Part shown: piece by piece, positions 1 to 5,699 of the stretch | Position numbering within the stretch: position 1 is the stretch's first letter | Layout: each line of letters starts with the position of its first letter | Assembly (NCBI GenBank): GCA_937859105.1 | Contig: CALMAD010000335.1 | Span: 1-6,251 of the forward strand | Reading direction: 5' to 3' | Length of the DNA: 6,251 bases | Origin: an uncultured Propionibacteriaceae bacterium | GTDB lineage: Bacteria > Actinomycetota > Actinomycetes > Propionibacteriales > Propionibacteriaceae | Notes under the pieces: generated by a model | The model's database searches: none | The model's input: only the letters and a program-made list of their open reading frames with translations | Told to the model about the DNA's origin: nothing | Made by a program: the position numbers and the translations under genes

Positions 1-313
1 CGGCCGCCGGATCCTCCTCACTGTCGGCGATGAGCAGCGAGTAGCCCAACGCGGACGCCCGGCGGCGCGCGCCGGTGACGATGCTCGGGTAGAAGGGGTT
101 CATCAGGTCGGGGACGACGATGCCCACGCTCTGCGTGCGGCCGGTGTTCAGCGCCCGCGCGGCCAGGTTGGGGGCGTAGTCGAGACGCGCCGCGATGTCG
201 AGGATGCGCTCGCGGGTGCGCTCGCCGACCAGGTCGGGCTTGGTGAAGGCCCGGGACGCCGTCGCGACCGAGACGCCCGCCTCGTGCGCGACCTGCCTGA
301 GCGTGGCCCCCAT
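1..313 (-). CDS. LacI/GalR-family transcriptional regulator, N-terminal part (cut by window edge)
   Basis: The first 104 residues of a LacI-family repressor are visible; the gene runs off the left edge. The protein opens MGATLRQVAHEAGVSVATAS, a canonical LacI helix-turn-helix (residues about 4-23), followed by the hinge-helix motif PNLAARAL (48-55). The start of the periplasmic-binding-protein-like effector domain follows, with SVGIVVPDLMNPFYPSIVTG (62-81). The ATG was chosen because GAGGAGG lies 8 bases upstream and because the family begins at this point. The recognition helix GVSVATASR resembles that of E. coli GalR (GVSVATVSR), whose class binds TGnAAnCGnTTnCA; two perfect copies of that pattern lie in the adjacent spacer. 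Inference: it represses itself and the divergent sugar kinase, with release by a sugar-acid ligand. The ligand cannot be read because most of the effector domain is outside the window. Confidence 0.95.
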   Translation of the reverse strand, partial: MGATLRQVAHEAGVSVATASRAFTKPDLVGERTRERILDIAARLDYAPNLAARALNTGRTQSVGIVVPDLMNPFYPSIVTGARRRASALGYSLLIADSEEDPAA

Positions 314-350
314 GCGCCGACCCTCCTCGTCGCTGCACTGTGATGGGATC

Positions 351-379
351 ACGGTAGCCAAGGATGAAACCGTTTGCAA
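351..379 (-). promoter_or_regulatory. Probable promoter of the LacI-family gene
   Basis: On the minus strand TTGCAA (374-379) is followed, after exactly 17 bases, by TACCGT (351-356). This gives a -35 matching TTGACA at four of six positions and a TAnnnT -10 as favoured in actinobacteria. It lies about 38 bases before the LacI-family start codon. The -35 and upstream spacer are covered by the operator at 365-378, which fits autorepression. Predicted from sequence only. Confidence 0.5.
365..378. promoter_or_regulatory. LacI/GalR-family operator 1
   Basis: TGAAACCGTTTGCA matches the LacI-family consensus TGnAAnCGnTTnCA at every fixed position, with the central CpG at 371-372. It overlaps the -35 and spacer of the predicted promoter of the LacI-family gene, a position suited to autoregulation. 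The likely ligand is the product of that adjacent gene, whose recognition helix is GalR-like. Confidence 0.85.
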
Positions 380-434
380 GAAGAATCTGTCGCACCTCAG
401 GAGGCGACCCGCCTTGCACCGGGAGTGCATTGTG

Positions 435-448
435 TGCAACCGTTTACA
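435..448. promoter_or_regulatory. LacI/GalR-family operator 2
   Basis: TGCAACCGTTTACA is a second perfect match to TGnAAnCGnTTnCA, centred at 441-442, 70 bases from the first operator and about 100 bases before the kinase start. It shares AACCGTTT with operator 1 in the same orientation. It overlaps the -10-like TACAGT at 445-450, so occupancy should block kinase transcription. The 70-base spacing is not a whole number of helical turns at 10.5 bp per turn, so looping between the two sites is not specifically favoured. Confidence 0.85.
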
Positions 449-450
449 GT
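445..450 (+). promoter_or_regulatory. Possible -10 element of the kinase promoter
   Basis: TACAGT fits the actinobacterial TAnnnT -10 pattern and partly overlaps operator 2. Transcription would start near 457, giving a leader of about 85 bases. No convincing -35 is seen 16-18 bases upstream, which is common in actinobacteria. I see no riboswitch-like structure or small ORF of note in the leader. The placement is tentative. Confidence 0.35.
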
Positions 451-541
451 ACGGCGTCGCCGGTTCGCTTCGAGAACGCCGCGCCCGGCCAGCGACCCCA
501 GCCGCCCACCGACTCGACACCGACGACGAGGAGAAGAACCA

Positions 542-1648
542 GTGACCACCTCCCTGACCCTGCGCCCCGCTTCCGAGTGCCGCTACGACGCCGTCTCTCT
601 CGGGGAGGTCATGCTCCGGCTCGATCCTGGCGAGGGCCGCATCCGCACCGCCCGCGCATTCCGCGCCTGGGAGGGCGGGGGCGAGTACAACGTCGTCCGG
701 GGGCTGCGGAAGGTGTTCGGCCTGCGCACCGCGGTCGTTACAGCGCTCGTCGACAACGAGGTCGGACGCCTGCTGGAGGACTTCATCCTCGCCGGCGGCG
801 TCGACGCCTCCCTCATCCGCTGGGTGCCCTCCGACGGCGTGGGGCGCGACGTGCGCAACGGGCTGAACTTCACCGAGCGCGGCTTCGGCGTCCGGGGCGC
901 CGTGGGCGTCTCCGACCGCGGGCTGACCGCGGCGTCCCAGCTCGGACCCGACGACGTGGACTGGGACCACCTGTTCGGCGAACTCGGCGTCCGGTGGCTG
1001 CACACGGGCGGCATCTATGCGGCCCTGTCGGAGCGGTCGGCCGACACGGCGCTGGCGGCCTGCCGGGCCGCCAAGAAGCACGGCACCGTCGTCTCCTACG
1101 ACCTGAACTACCGCCCCAGCCTGTGGAAGTCGATCGGCGGGCCGGAGCGCGCGCAGCAGGTCAACCGTGAGCTGGCGCGCTTCGTCGACGTGATGATCGG
1201 CAACGAGGAGGATTTCACGGCCGCCCTCGGCTTCGAGGTGCCCGGGGTGGACGACAACCTCACCGATCTCGCCGTCGACAGCTTCGCCGCGATGATCGAC
1301 GAGGTCGCCCAGGCGTACCCGAACTTCGGGGTGATCGCGACGACCATGCGCGGGGTGAAGACCGCCACCGTCAACGACTGGGGCGCGATCGCGTGGAGCC
1401 GCGACGCCGGCCTGGTGCAGGCGGTCCAGCGGGACGGGCTGGAGATCCTCGATCGCGTGGGCGGCGGCGACTCGTTCGCGTCCGGGCTGATCTACGGCCT
1501 GCTGGCGGAGGAGAGCCTCGACACCGCCGTGAACCTGGGCGCCGCCCACGGCGCGCTCGCCATGACGACGCCGGGCGACACCTCGATGGCCAGCAAGGCC
1601 GAGGTCCTGAAGCTCGCCAGCGGGGGCAGCGCCCGGGTCGACCGCTGA
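542..1648 (+). CDS. kdgK: PfkB-family sugar kinase, probable 2-keto-3-deoxygluconate kinase
   Basis: The product (368 aa) is a cytoplasmic ribokinase/PfkB-fold kinase. It most resembles the bacterial group annotated as 2-dehydro-3-deoxygluconokinase, which turns KDG plus ATP into KDPG for cleavage to pyruvate and glyceraldehyde 3-phosphate. The N-terminal substrate-side motif GGGEYNVVRGL is at residues 45-55, followed by GLRTAVVTALVDNEVGRLLE. The C-terminal signature DRVGGGDSFASG starts at residue 304, with D310 as the expected catalytic base in the GxGD anion hole. Length is somewhat above typical PfkB kinases but normal for this group, and the C-terminus GGSARVDR looks complete. The GTG start was chosen because GAGGAG lies 8 bases upstream and homology begins just after it; the frame is open further upstream but crosses both operators. 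It is divergent from the LacI-family gene and probably repressed by it. No KDPG aldolase gene follows, so the exact substrate remains an inference; another 2-keto-3-deoxy sugar acid or hexose is possible. Confidence 0.9.
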   Translation: MTTSLTLRPASECRYDAVSLGEVMLRLDPGEGRIRTARAFRAWEGGGEYNVVRGLRKVFGLRTAVVTALVDNEVGRLLEDFILAGGVDASLIRWVPSDGVGRDVRNGLNFTERGFGVRGAVGVSDRGLTAASQLGPDDVDWDHLFGELGVRWLHTGGIYAALSERSADTALAACRAAKKHGTVVSYDLNYRPSLWKSIGGPERAQQVNRELARFVDVMIGNEEDFTAALGFEVPGVDDNLTDLAVDSFAAMIDEVAQAYPNFGVIATTMRGVKTATVNDWGAIAWSRDAGLVQAVQRDGLEILDRVGGGDSFASGLIYGLLAEESLDTAVNLGAAHGALAMTTPGDTSMASKAEVLKLASGGSARVDR

Positions 1649-1707
1649 CCAACGACCGTTCCGATCAGGGGCGATGCCCTTGCCGCGGCGCTGGCGTCCG
1701 CGGGAGA

Positions 1708-1731
1708 CGTCCGGCTGCTCTGAGCCGGACG
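1708..1731. terminator. GC-rich hairpin, probable bidirectional terminator
   Basis: CGTCCGGCT (1708-1716) and AGCCGGACG (1723-1731) form a perfect 9-bp stem with a six-base loop. It lies in the 93-base gap between the converging kinase and SulP genes. No T tract follows on either strand, as is usual for actinobacterial hairpin terminators, so its function is inferred from position and stem strength. Confidence 0.55.
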
Positions 1732-1741
1732 CCCGCGCGCC

Positions 1742-3463
1742 TCACCCGGCGTCCGCCGGCCACGGTGGACGGCCGTGGCGCTCGGCGTAAGCGCTCTCGA
1801 ACGCGGCGACGGCGGTCGGGAGGGTCGCGAACACGCGGTCCTCGCCGACGACCGCGAGGAAGCCGGCGCGGACGAGGTCGTCCCGCAGGTCCTGCTTCAC
1901 GCGCGCCATCACGAACGTGATGCCGCGGGCCTCCAGCCGGGCGCGCAGCTCGACGAGCGTGTCGACGGCCGTCAGGTCCACCTCGACGTTCGCCTCGGCG
2001 TTGAGGCAGAACCACTCGACCGGCGTGGACGCCACATCCACCGCGCGCAGCGCGCGCGTCATGAAGTCGGCGCTGTTGGCGAAGAACAGCGGCGAGTCGT
2101 AGCGGTACACGAGCAGGCCCGGCACCTGGCGGGCGTTCGCGTAGTCGGCGACGTCGTGCATGCCGGCCAGGCCCGGCACGTACCCCAGGACGCCGTCGTG
2201 CGGGTGCGCGATGCGCCGGATCAGGTCAAGCAGGGACAGCACGATGGCCAGCCCGATGCCCGTCAGCACGCCGAACCAGACGACGGCCACCGCCGTGACG
2301 AGGGTGAGCACGAGTTCGCTCTTCCGGAAGCGGGCGATGCGTCGTAGCTCGCCGACGTCGACCAGGCGGGTGGCGGCGTAGACGATCACCGCCCCCAGCG
2401 CCGCCGTCGGGAACGATCCGAGCACCGGGCCCGCCATCATGAGCACGGCGATCACGCCCGCGAGGGCGACGAGCGAGTGCGCCTGCGTCCGGCTGCCGGC
2501 GGCGTCCCCCAGCACGGTGCGCGAGCCGCTGGAACTGCAGGGGAACCCGTGCAGGAAGCCCGTCGCGACGTTGACCAGGCCGAGGGCGAACAGCTCCTGG
2601 CCGGCGTCCGTGGGCTCGCGCCGCTTCGCGCTGAACGCGCGCGACGTCAGAACGTTGTCCGTGTAGCCCACCATCGCGATGCCCAGCGCGTAGGGCGCGA
2701 GGGCGAGCAGGCTGATGCCGGAGGCGTCCGGGACGGCGGGGGCCGGCAGCCCCGCCGGCACCTCCCCCACGACGCGCAGCCCCCAGCGGTCCGGGCCGAC
2801 CAAGGCGACGACCCCGGCGGCCAGCAGCATCACGAGCAGCGGTCCGGGCCAGTGGGGGCGCCACGCCCGCACGGCGACCAGCAGGACGAACACCGCCGCC
2901 GCGAGCGCGAGCGTCGGCACATGAATGCCCGCCGCCTGCTCGGCCAGGGACAGCGCCTGCTCGACCGGGTTCTCCCCCGCGATGCGGAGCCGGGTCACCT
3001 TGCCGAGTTGGCTACAGATCATCAGGACGGCGATGCCGGTGAGGTAGCCGACGAGCACCGGACGCGACAGCAGGTTGGCGAGGAAGCCGAGGCGTCCCAG
3101 CCAGCCGAGCAGGCAGACCACGCCGACGGCCACCGCCAGCAGGGACGCCGTCGCCGCCCAGCGGTCGTGTTCGGACGCCCCCAGCAACGCCGCGAGCCCG
3201 GCGGCGGTCATGAGGGCGGTCGTGGACTCGGGGCCGACCGAGAGCTGGCGCGACGGCCCCACGACGGCGTACACCGCGAGCGGCGCGCACATCGCCCACA
3301 GGCCCGTGACCGCGGGCAGCCCGGCGATCTCGGCGTACGCCATCACCTGCGGGATGAGGTACGCGCACACCGTGACCCCGGCCAGCACGTCGCCGCGCAG
3401 CCACCCCCGCTCGTAGTGGGCAAGGGTGTACGCGCCCGGAGCGATGCGGCCCCAGCGCGGCAT
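1742..3463 (-). CDS. SulP-family inorganic anion transporter with C-terminal STAS domain
   Basis: The product (573 aa, full length for the family) is an inner-membrane SulP/SLC26-type anion transporter; sulfate or bicarbonate are the commonest substrates in bacteria, but specificity cannot be read from sequence. The N-terminal part has SulP hallmarks: GDVLAGVTVCAYLIPQVMAYAEIAGLP (residues 24-50), VGPSRQLSVGPESTTALM (68-85) and FLHGFPCSSSGSRT (303-316). About ten to fourteen hydrophobic segments fill residues 25-415. A cytoplasmic STAS domain spans roughly 447-560, with the core VEVDLTAVDTLVELRARLEARGI; like many SulP STAS domains it lacks the phosphorylatable serine of SpoIIAA-type anti-sigma antagonists. 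The ATG at 3463 is preferred because GGAG lies 9 bases upstream. A GTG five codons earlier (3478) is a rival, with a TACCGT -10-like hexamer 6 bases before it, which would make the mRNA leaderless. No carbonic anhydrase or sulfur-assimilation gene is adjacent to indicate the anion. Confidence 0.95.
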   Translation of the reverse strand: MPRWGRIAPGAYTLAHYERGWLRGDVLAGVTVCAYLIPQVMAYAEIAGLPAVTGLWAMCAPLAVYAVVGPSRQLSVGPESTTALMTAAGLAALLGASEHDRWAATASLLAVAVGVVCLLGWLGRLGFLANLLSRPVLVGYLTGIAVLMICSQLGKVTRLRIAGENPVEQALSLAEQAAGIHVPTLALAAAVFVLLVAVRAWRPHWPGPLLVMLLAAGVVALVGPDRWGLRVVGEVPAGLPAPAVPDASGISLLALAPYALGIAMVGYTDNVLTSRAFSAKRREPTDAGQELFALGLVNVATGFLHGFPCSSSGSRTVLGDAAGSRTQAHSLVALAGVIAVLMMAGPVLGSFPTAALGAVIVYAATRLVDVGELRRIARFRKSELVLTLVTAVAVVWFGVLTGIGLAIVLSLLDLIRRIAHPHDGVLGYVPGLAGMHDVADYANARQVPGLLVYRYDSPLFFANSADFMTRALRAVDVASTPVEWFCLNAEANVEVDLTAVDTLVELRARLEARGITFVMARVKQDLRDDLVRAGFLAVVGEDRVFATLPTAVAAFESAYAERHGRPPWPADAG

Positions 3464-3484
3464 CGGCCTGTTCTCCACGCCGAC

Positions 3485-3490
3485 ACGGTA
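3485..3490 (-). promoter_or_regulatory. Possible -10 element for the SulP gene
   Basis: TACCGT on the minus strand fits TAnnnT and lies 6 bases before GTG 3478 and 21 bases before ATG 3463. Depending on the true start, the transcript would be leaderless or have a leader of about 15 bases. No clear -35 is visible. Confidence 0.35.
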
Positions 3491-3525
3491 CGACCCCGGC
3501 GTCGCCCGTGATGGCGACACCCCGC

Positions 3526-3531
3526 TAGGGT
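3526..3531 (+). promoter_or_regulatory. Probable -10 element for the acetyltransferase gene (leaderless)
   Basis: TAGGGT is a classic actinobacterial TAnnnT hexamer, seven bases before GTG 3539. Transcription would begin at or one base before that GTG. It overlaps the earlier in-frame GTG at 3530, which argues against that codon as the start. No clear -35 is seen. Confidence 0.5.
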
Positions 3532-3538
3532 GGTCCGA

Positions 3539-4804
3539 GTGATCGACTACGACCTTCGCACCCTCCCGGCGGCCGGCGACCTCACCGACGACGCGCGCGG
3601 CTGGGCCCACGCGGTCGCCCTCGGTTTCGGCCAGGCCGCGCTGTCCGACGAGGCGCTCGAGCGCTGGTGGGGCTACCAGTGCGCCGACCGCTTCCGCCTT
3701 CGGTCGGCGTGGCCCACCGGACCCACCCGGGGGCTCGCCCCGCACACCCCCGTCGCCACCTTCGCAAGCTTCGACCAGACCATCAACACCGGGAACAGGC
3801 ACCTCGAGCCGGCGAACTTCATCACCGACGTGACCGTCCGGACGACGCACCGCCGGCGCGGCCTCCTCAGCCGCCTCATGCGCACCGACCTCGGCGAGGC
3901 CGCCGACCGCGGGCTCGCGCTGGCGAGCCTCACCGCGACCGAGGGGTCGATCTACGGGCGCTTCGGGTTCGGCGTGTCGTCGCTGGTGCGCACCGTCGAG
4001 CTGCACACGGGCGCGCGGTTCGGGCTGCGACCCGAGGCGTCCGGGCTGGCTGACCTGCCGGTCGAGATCGTCGACTCCGCCACCGCCGCCCCGCTGCTGG
4101 AACGCACGTTCGCCGCCTACCACGCCGAGCGACGCGGCTCGCACGGGCGCATGCACTGGTACGGCGACTACCTGACCGGCCTGTGGAACCACGAGGAGGA
4201 GAAGCCAGACCGGCGCGTCCGGGTCGCGGTGGCCTTCGACGCCGGCGGCGAGCCGCGTGGCCACGTCAGCTACCGGTTCGACGGGCACGGCGAGCGCCTC
4301 AAGGTCATCGATCTCGTCGCGGCCGACCCCGCCGCGGAGTTGTCGCTGTGGCGGTTCCTGGCCAGCGTCGACCTCGTCGACGTCGTCGAGTACGGCCACT
4401 TCGACGCGGCGAGCCCCCTGCCGTCCGCGCTGGCCGACCCGCGGCTGCTCGTGACGACGAAGGTGCGCGACTTCACCTGGACCCGCGTCCTCGACGTGCC
4501 GCGCGCGCTCGGCGCCCGGGGCTTCGACGCCGACGGCGAGGCCACCTTCGCGGTCGACGACCGCCTGGGCTTCGCGGACGGGTCGTGGCACGTGGCCGTC
4601 CGCGACGGCGTGGCCGAGACCACGCGGGTCGAGGACGCCGCCGTCCGGATCACCGCCGACGCCCTGGCCACGCTGTACGCGGGCCTCGCGTCCGCCCGGA
4701 CGCTCGCCGGCGCGGGTCTCATCACCGGGGACGCCGCGGGCGTCCGGGCGCTGGCACGGCTGTTCGCCGTCGACGTCCCGCCCGCGTGCGTGACGTCGTT
4801 CTGA
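3539..4804 (+). CDS. Eis-like GNAT-family N-acetyltransferase
   Basis: The product (421 aa) has the length and layout of the Eis family: an N-terminal GNAT domain, a second GNAT-like region and a C-terminal sterol-carrier-protein-like domain. The acetyl-CoA site is seen as VTVRTTHRRRGLLSRLM, with RRRGLLSRLM at residues 105-114. EGSIYGRFGFG follows; its Tyr139 corresponds to the general-acid tyrosine of mycobacterial Eis (Tyr126). The protein ends in Phe, as Eis does, where the terminal carboxylate is the proposed base. Family members acetylate amines, including aminoglycosides in mycobacteria, and several are hexameric; the natural substrate here is unknown. The GTG at 3539 is preferred because TAGGGT sits seven bases upstream, giving a leaderless mRNA; an in-frame GTG at 3530 would add three residues but lies inside that hexamer. 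The gene is divergent from the SulP gene and converges with the GntR gene across 8 bases. Resistance should not be assumed from family membership. Confidence 0.92.
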   Translation: MIDYDLRTLPAAGDLTDDARGWAHAVALGFGQAALSDEALERWWGYQCADRFRLRSAWPTGPTRGLAPHTPVATFASFDQTINTGNRHLEPANFITDVTVRTTHRRRGLLSRLMRTDLGEAADRGLALASLTATEGSIYGRFGFGVSSLVRTVELHTGARFGLRPEASGLADLPVEIVDSATAAPLLERTFAAYHAERRGSHGRMHWYGDYLTGLWNHEEEKPDRRVRVAVAFDAGGEPRGHVSYRFDGHGERLKVIDLVAADPAAELSLWRFLASVDLVDVVEYGHFDAASPLPSALADPRLLVTTKVRDFTWTRVLDVPRALGARGFDADGEATFAVDDRLGFADGSWHVAVRDGVAETTRVEDAAVRITADALATLYAGLASARTLAGAGLITGDAAGVRALARLFAVDVPPACVTSF

Positions 4805-4812
4805 CCGGGTAG

Positions 4813-5577
4813 CTAGTCGTCCCGCCGGGACGCCACGTCGGAGAGCGGGCGCCCCATCGGCAGAATCGTGTAGGAGCGCCGGATGTGCTCCTCCACACGG
4901 GCGACGGCCTCTGCCGGACGGCGCTCGATGATCGCGTCGGCGATGCCCTCGTGGTCGACGATCAGGCTGTTGCGGAAGGCCGGCCAGTCTTCGAGGTTGC
5001 GCTCCGCGGTGAGGATCGGGCGACGCAGCGACTCTCGGATCGCCTCGGTCAGGTCGCTCACGAACGTGTTCGCACCCATGCGCGCGATCGCGACATGGAA
5101 CTGCGTGTCGAACTCGTTGAAGCTCGCCGCGTCGTGACGGGGATCTTGCATGTCGCGGATGAGCCGACGCAACGTCTCGATGTCCTCGTCGGTCCGATGC
5201 AGCGCGGCGAGTTCGGCGCTGGACCGCTCCAGCGCGATCCGGGCGACGACGACGTCGTCCACGGGGAACATCGCGAGCGCGACCTGCAGGCGCAGGAGGC
5301 GTCCGAGGGCCTGGCTTCGCTGGGCGGTCACGTGCGTGCCCGCCGACGACCCGCTGCCCACCTGGCTCGTCAGCACGCCCTGAGCCTGCAGCGTCCTGAT
5401 CGCCTCGCGCGCCGCCGCCCGGCTCACGCCCAGTTGCGCGGCCAGCTCGCGCTCGGGCGGCAGGCGGTCGCCGACGGAGAGCTTGCCCTCGAAAATCAGT
5501 TCCTCGACATGGTTGAGGACGACCTGATGCGCGGACGGCGTGGGGGCGCCGGCCGGCGCCTCTCGGGGGGAACTCAC
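4813..5577 (-). CDS. GntR-family regulator, FadR/FCD subfamily (LldR-like)
   Basis: The product (254 aa) is a full-length FadR-type transcription factor. The winged helix-turn-helix is at about residues 15-85, with PPERELAAQLGVSRAAAREAIRTLQ from residue 40 and a long wing, QVGSGSSAGTHVT. The all-helical FCD effector domain covers about 105-238. It keeps the full metal/ligand set of this subfamily: D157 and H161 in FDTQFH, H209 in VDHEG and H231 in EEHIRRS. FCD regulators usually sense carboxylates such as lactate, pyruvate or sugar acids. The gene is divergent from a LUD-domain-like gene, and a TGGT-N3-ACCA operator lies between them, so a lactate-responsive LldR-like role is the best inference. 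The GTG start gives the expected N-terminus but has no Shine-Dalgarno sequence; CACAAT ends seven bases upstream, suggesting a leaderless mRNA. Confidence 0.94.
   Translation of the reverse strand: MSSPREAPAGAPTPSAHQVVLNHVEELIFEGKLSVGDRLPPERELAAQLGVSRAAAREAIRTLQAQGVLTSQVGSGSSAGTHVTAQRSQALGRLLRLQVALAMFPVDDVVVARIALERSSAELAALHRTDEDIETLRRLIRDMQDPRHDAASFNEFDTQFHVAIARMGANTFVSDLTEAIRESLRRPILTAERNLEDWPAFRNSLIVDHEGIADAIIERRPAEAVARVEEHIRRSYTILPMGRPLSDVASRRDD
4818..4832. terminator. Short hairpin at the convergent ends of the acetyltransferase and GntR genes
   Basis: CGTCCC (4818-4823) and GGGACG (4827-4832) form a 6-bp GC stem with a three-base loop. It lies just past the acetyltransferase stop and inside the last codons of the GntR gene. 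It could end rightward transcription, but with no T tract and only 8 bases between the genes it may be chance, and the 3' ends of the two mRNAs may overlap. Confidence 0.25.
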
Positions 5578-5584
5578 GTGGGCG

Positions 5585-5590
5585 ATTGTG
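5585..5590 (-). promoter_or_regulatory. Possible -10 element of the GntR gene
   Basis: CACAAT on the minus strand matches TATAAT at four of six positions and lies seven bases before the GTG start, the same geometry as the acetyltransferase gene. The overlapping GTGCCAC (5588-5594) is a small palindrome that resembles the outer arms of the operator at 5633-5645 and might be a weak autoregulatory site. No clear -35 is seen. Confidence 0.3.
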
Positions 5591-5628
5591 CCACTGTCGT
5601 CGCGCCACGCAGCGCACCCGACGGCCGA

Positions 5629-5658
5629 TTGTGTGGTCCTACCACTGAGGTATACACT
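5629..5658 (+). promoter_or_regulatory. Probable promoter of the LUD-domain-like gene
   Basis: TTGTGT (5629-5634) and TACACT (5653-5658) are spaced by 18 bases, giving a modest -35 and a good TAnnnT -10. An alternative -10, TATACA, begins at 5651. Transcription from about 5665 would give a leader of about 35 bases containing AGGAG. The operator at 5633-5645 overlaps the -35 and fills most of the spacer, so bound regulator would exclude RNA polymerase. Confidence 0.5.
5633..5645. promoter_or_regulatory. FadR/LldR-type operator
   Basis: GTGGTCCTACCAC is a perfect inverted repeat with 5-base arms and a 3-base centre. It contains TGGT-N3-ACCA, the pattern bound by FCD-subfamily GntR regulators such as LldR and PdhR. 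It lies between the divergent GntR gene and the LUD-domain-like gene, in the core promoter of the latter. The adjacent GntR-family protein is the obvious candidate to bind it. Confidence 0.8.
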
Positions 5659-5699
5659 GTTGTGCGTCGAAGCCGACCAGAACTGACAAGAGGAGAACG

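Noticed and set aside
18..419. Minus-strand frame of 133 codons overlapping the LacI-family gene
   Set aside because: It is rich in Arg, Gly and His with no recognisable motif. The correct frame there is the one giving the LacI helix-turn-helix, starting at 313.
364..541. Upstream in-frame extensions of the kinase (for example from 374)
   Set aside because: They would translate through both operators and the promoter, give low-complexity Arg/Pro-rich sequence, and ignore the good ribosome binding site before GTG 542.
1618..1647. CAGCGG/CCGCTG inverted repeat at the kinase 3' end
   Set aside because: The stem is 6 bp with an 18-base loop inside coding sequence, common by chance at this GC content; the hairpin at 1708-1731 is much stronger.
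1646..1648. TGA as a selenocysteine or programmed readthrough codon
   Set aside because: The kinase C-terminus is already complete, the hairpin begins about 60 bases later rather than directly after the codon, and its shape fits a terminator.
2477..3511. Plus-strand open frame of about 344 codons inside the SulP gene
   Set aside because: It is antisense to a well-supported SulP gene and its translation is Arg/Gly/His-rich without motifs, typical of a GC-rich shadow.
1742..5617. A single minus-strand open frame of about 1,291 codons
   Set aside because: Only the last 574 codons encode a recognisable protein (SulP). The upstream part is antisense to the acetyltransferase gene and out of frame with the GntR gene, and has no family resemblance. 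Long stop-free antisense frames are expected in very GC-rich coding DNA.
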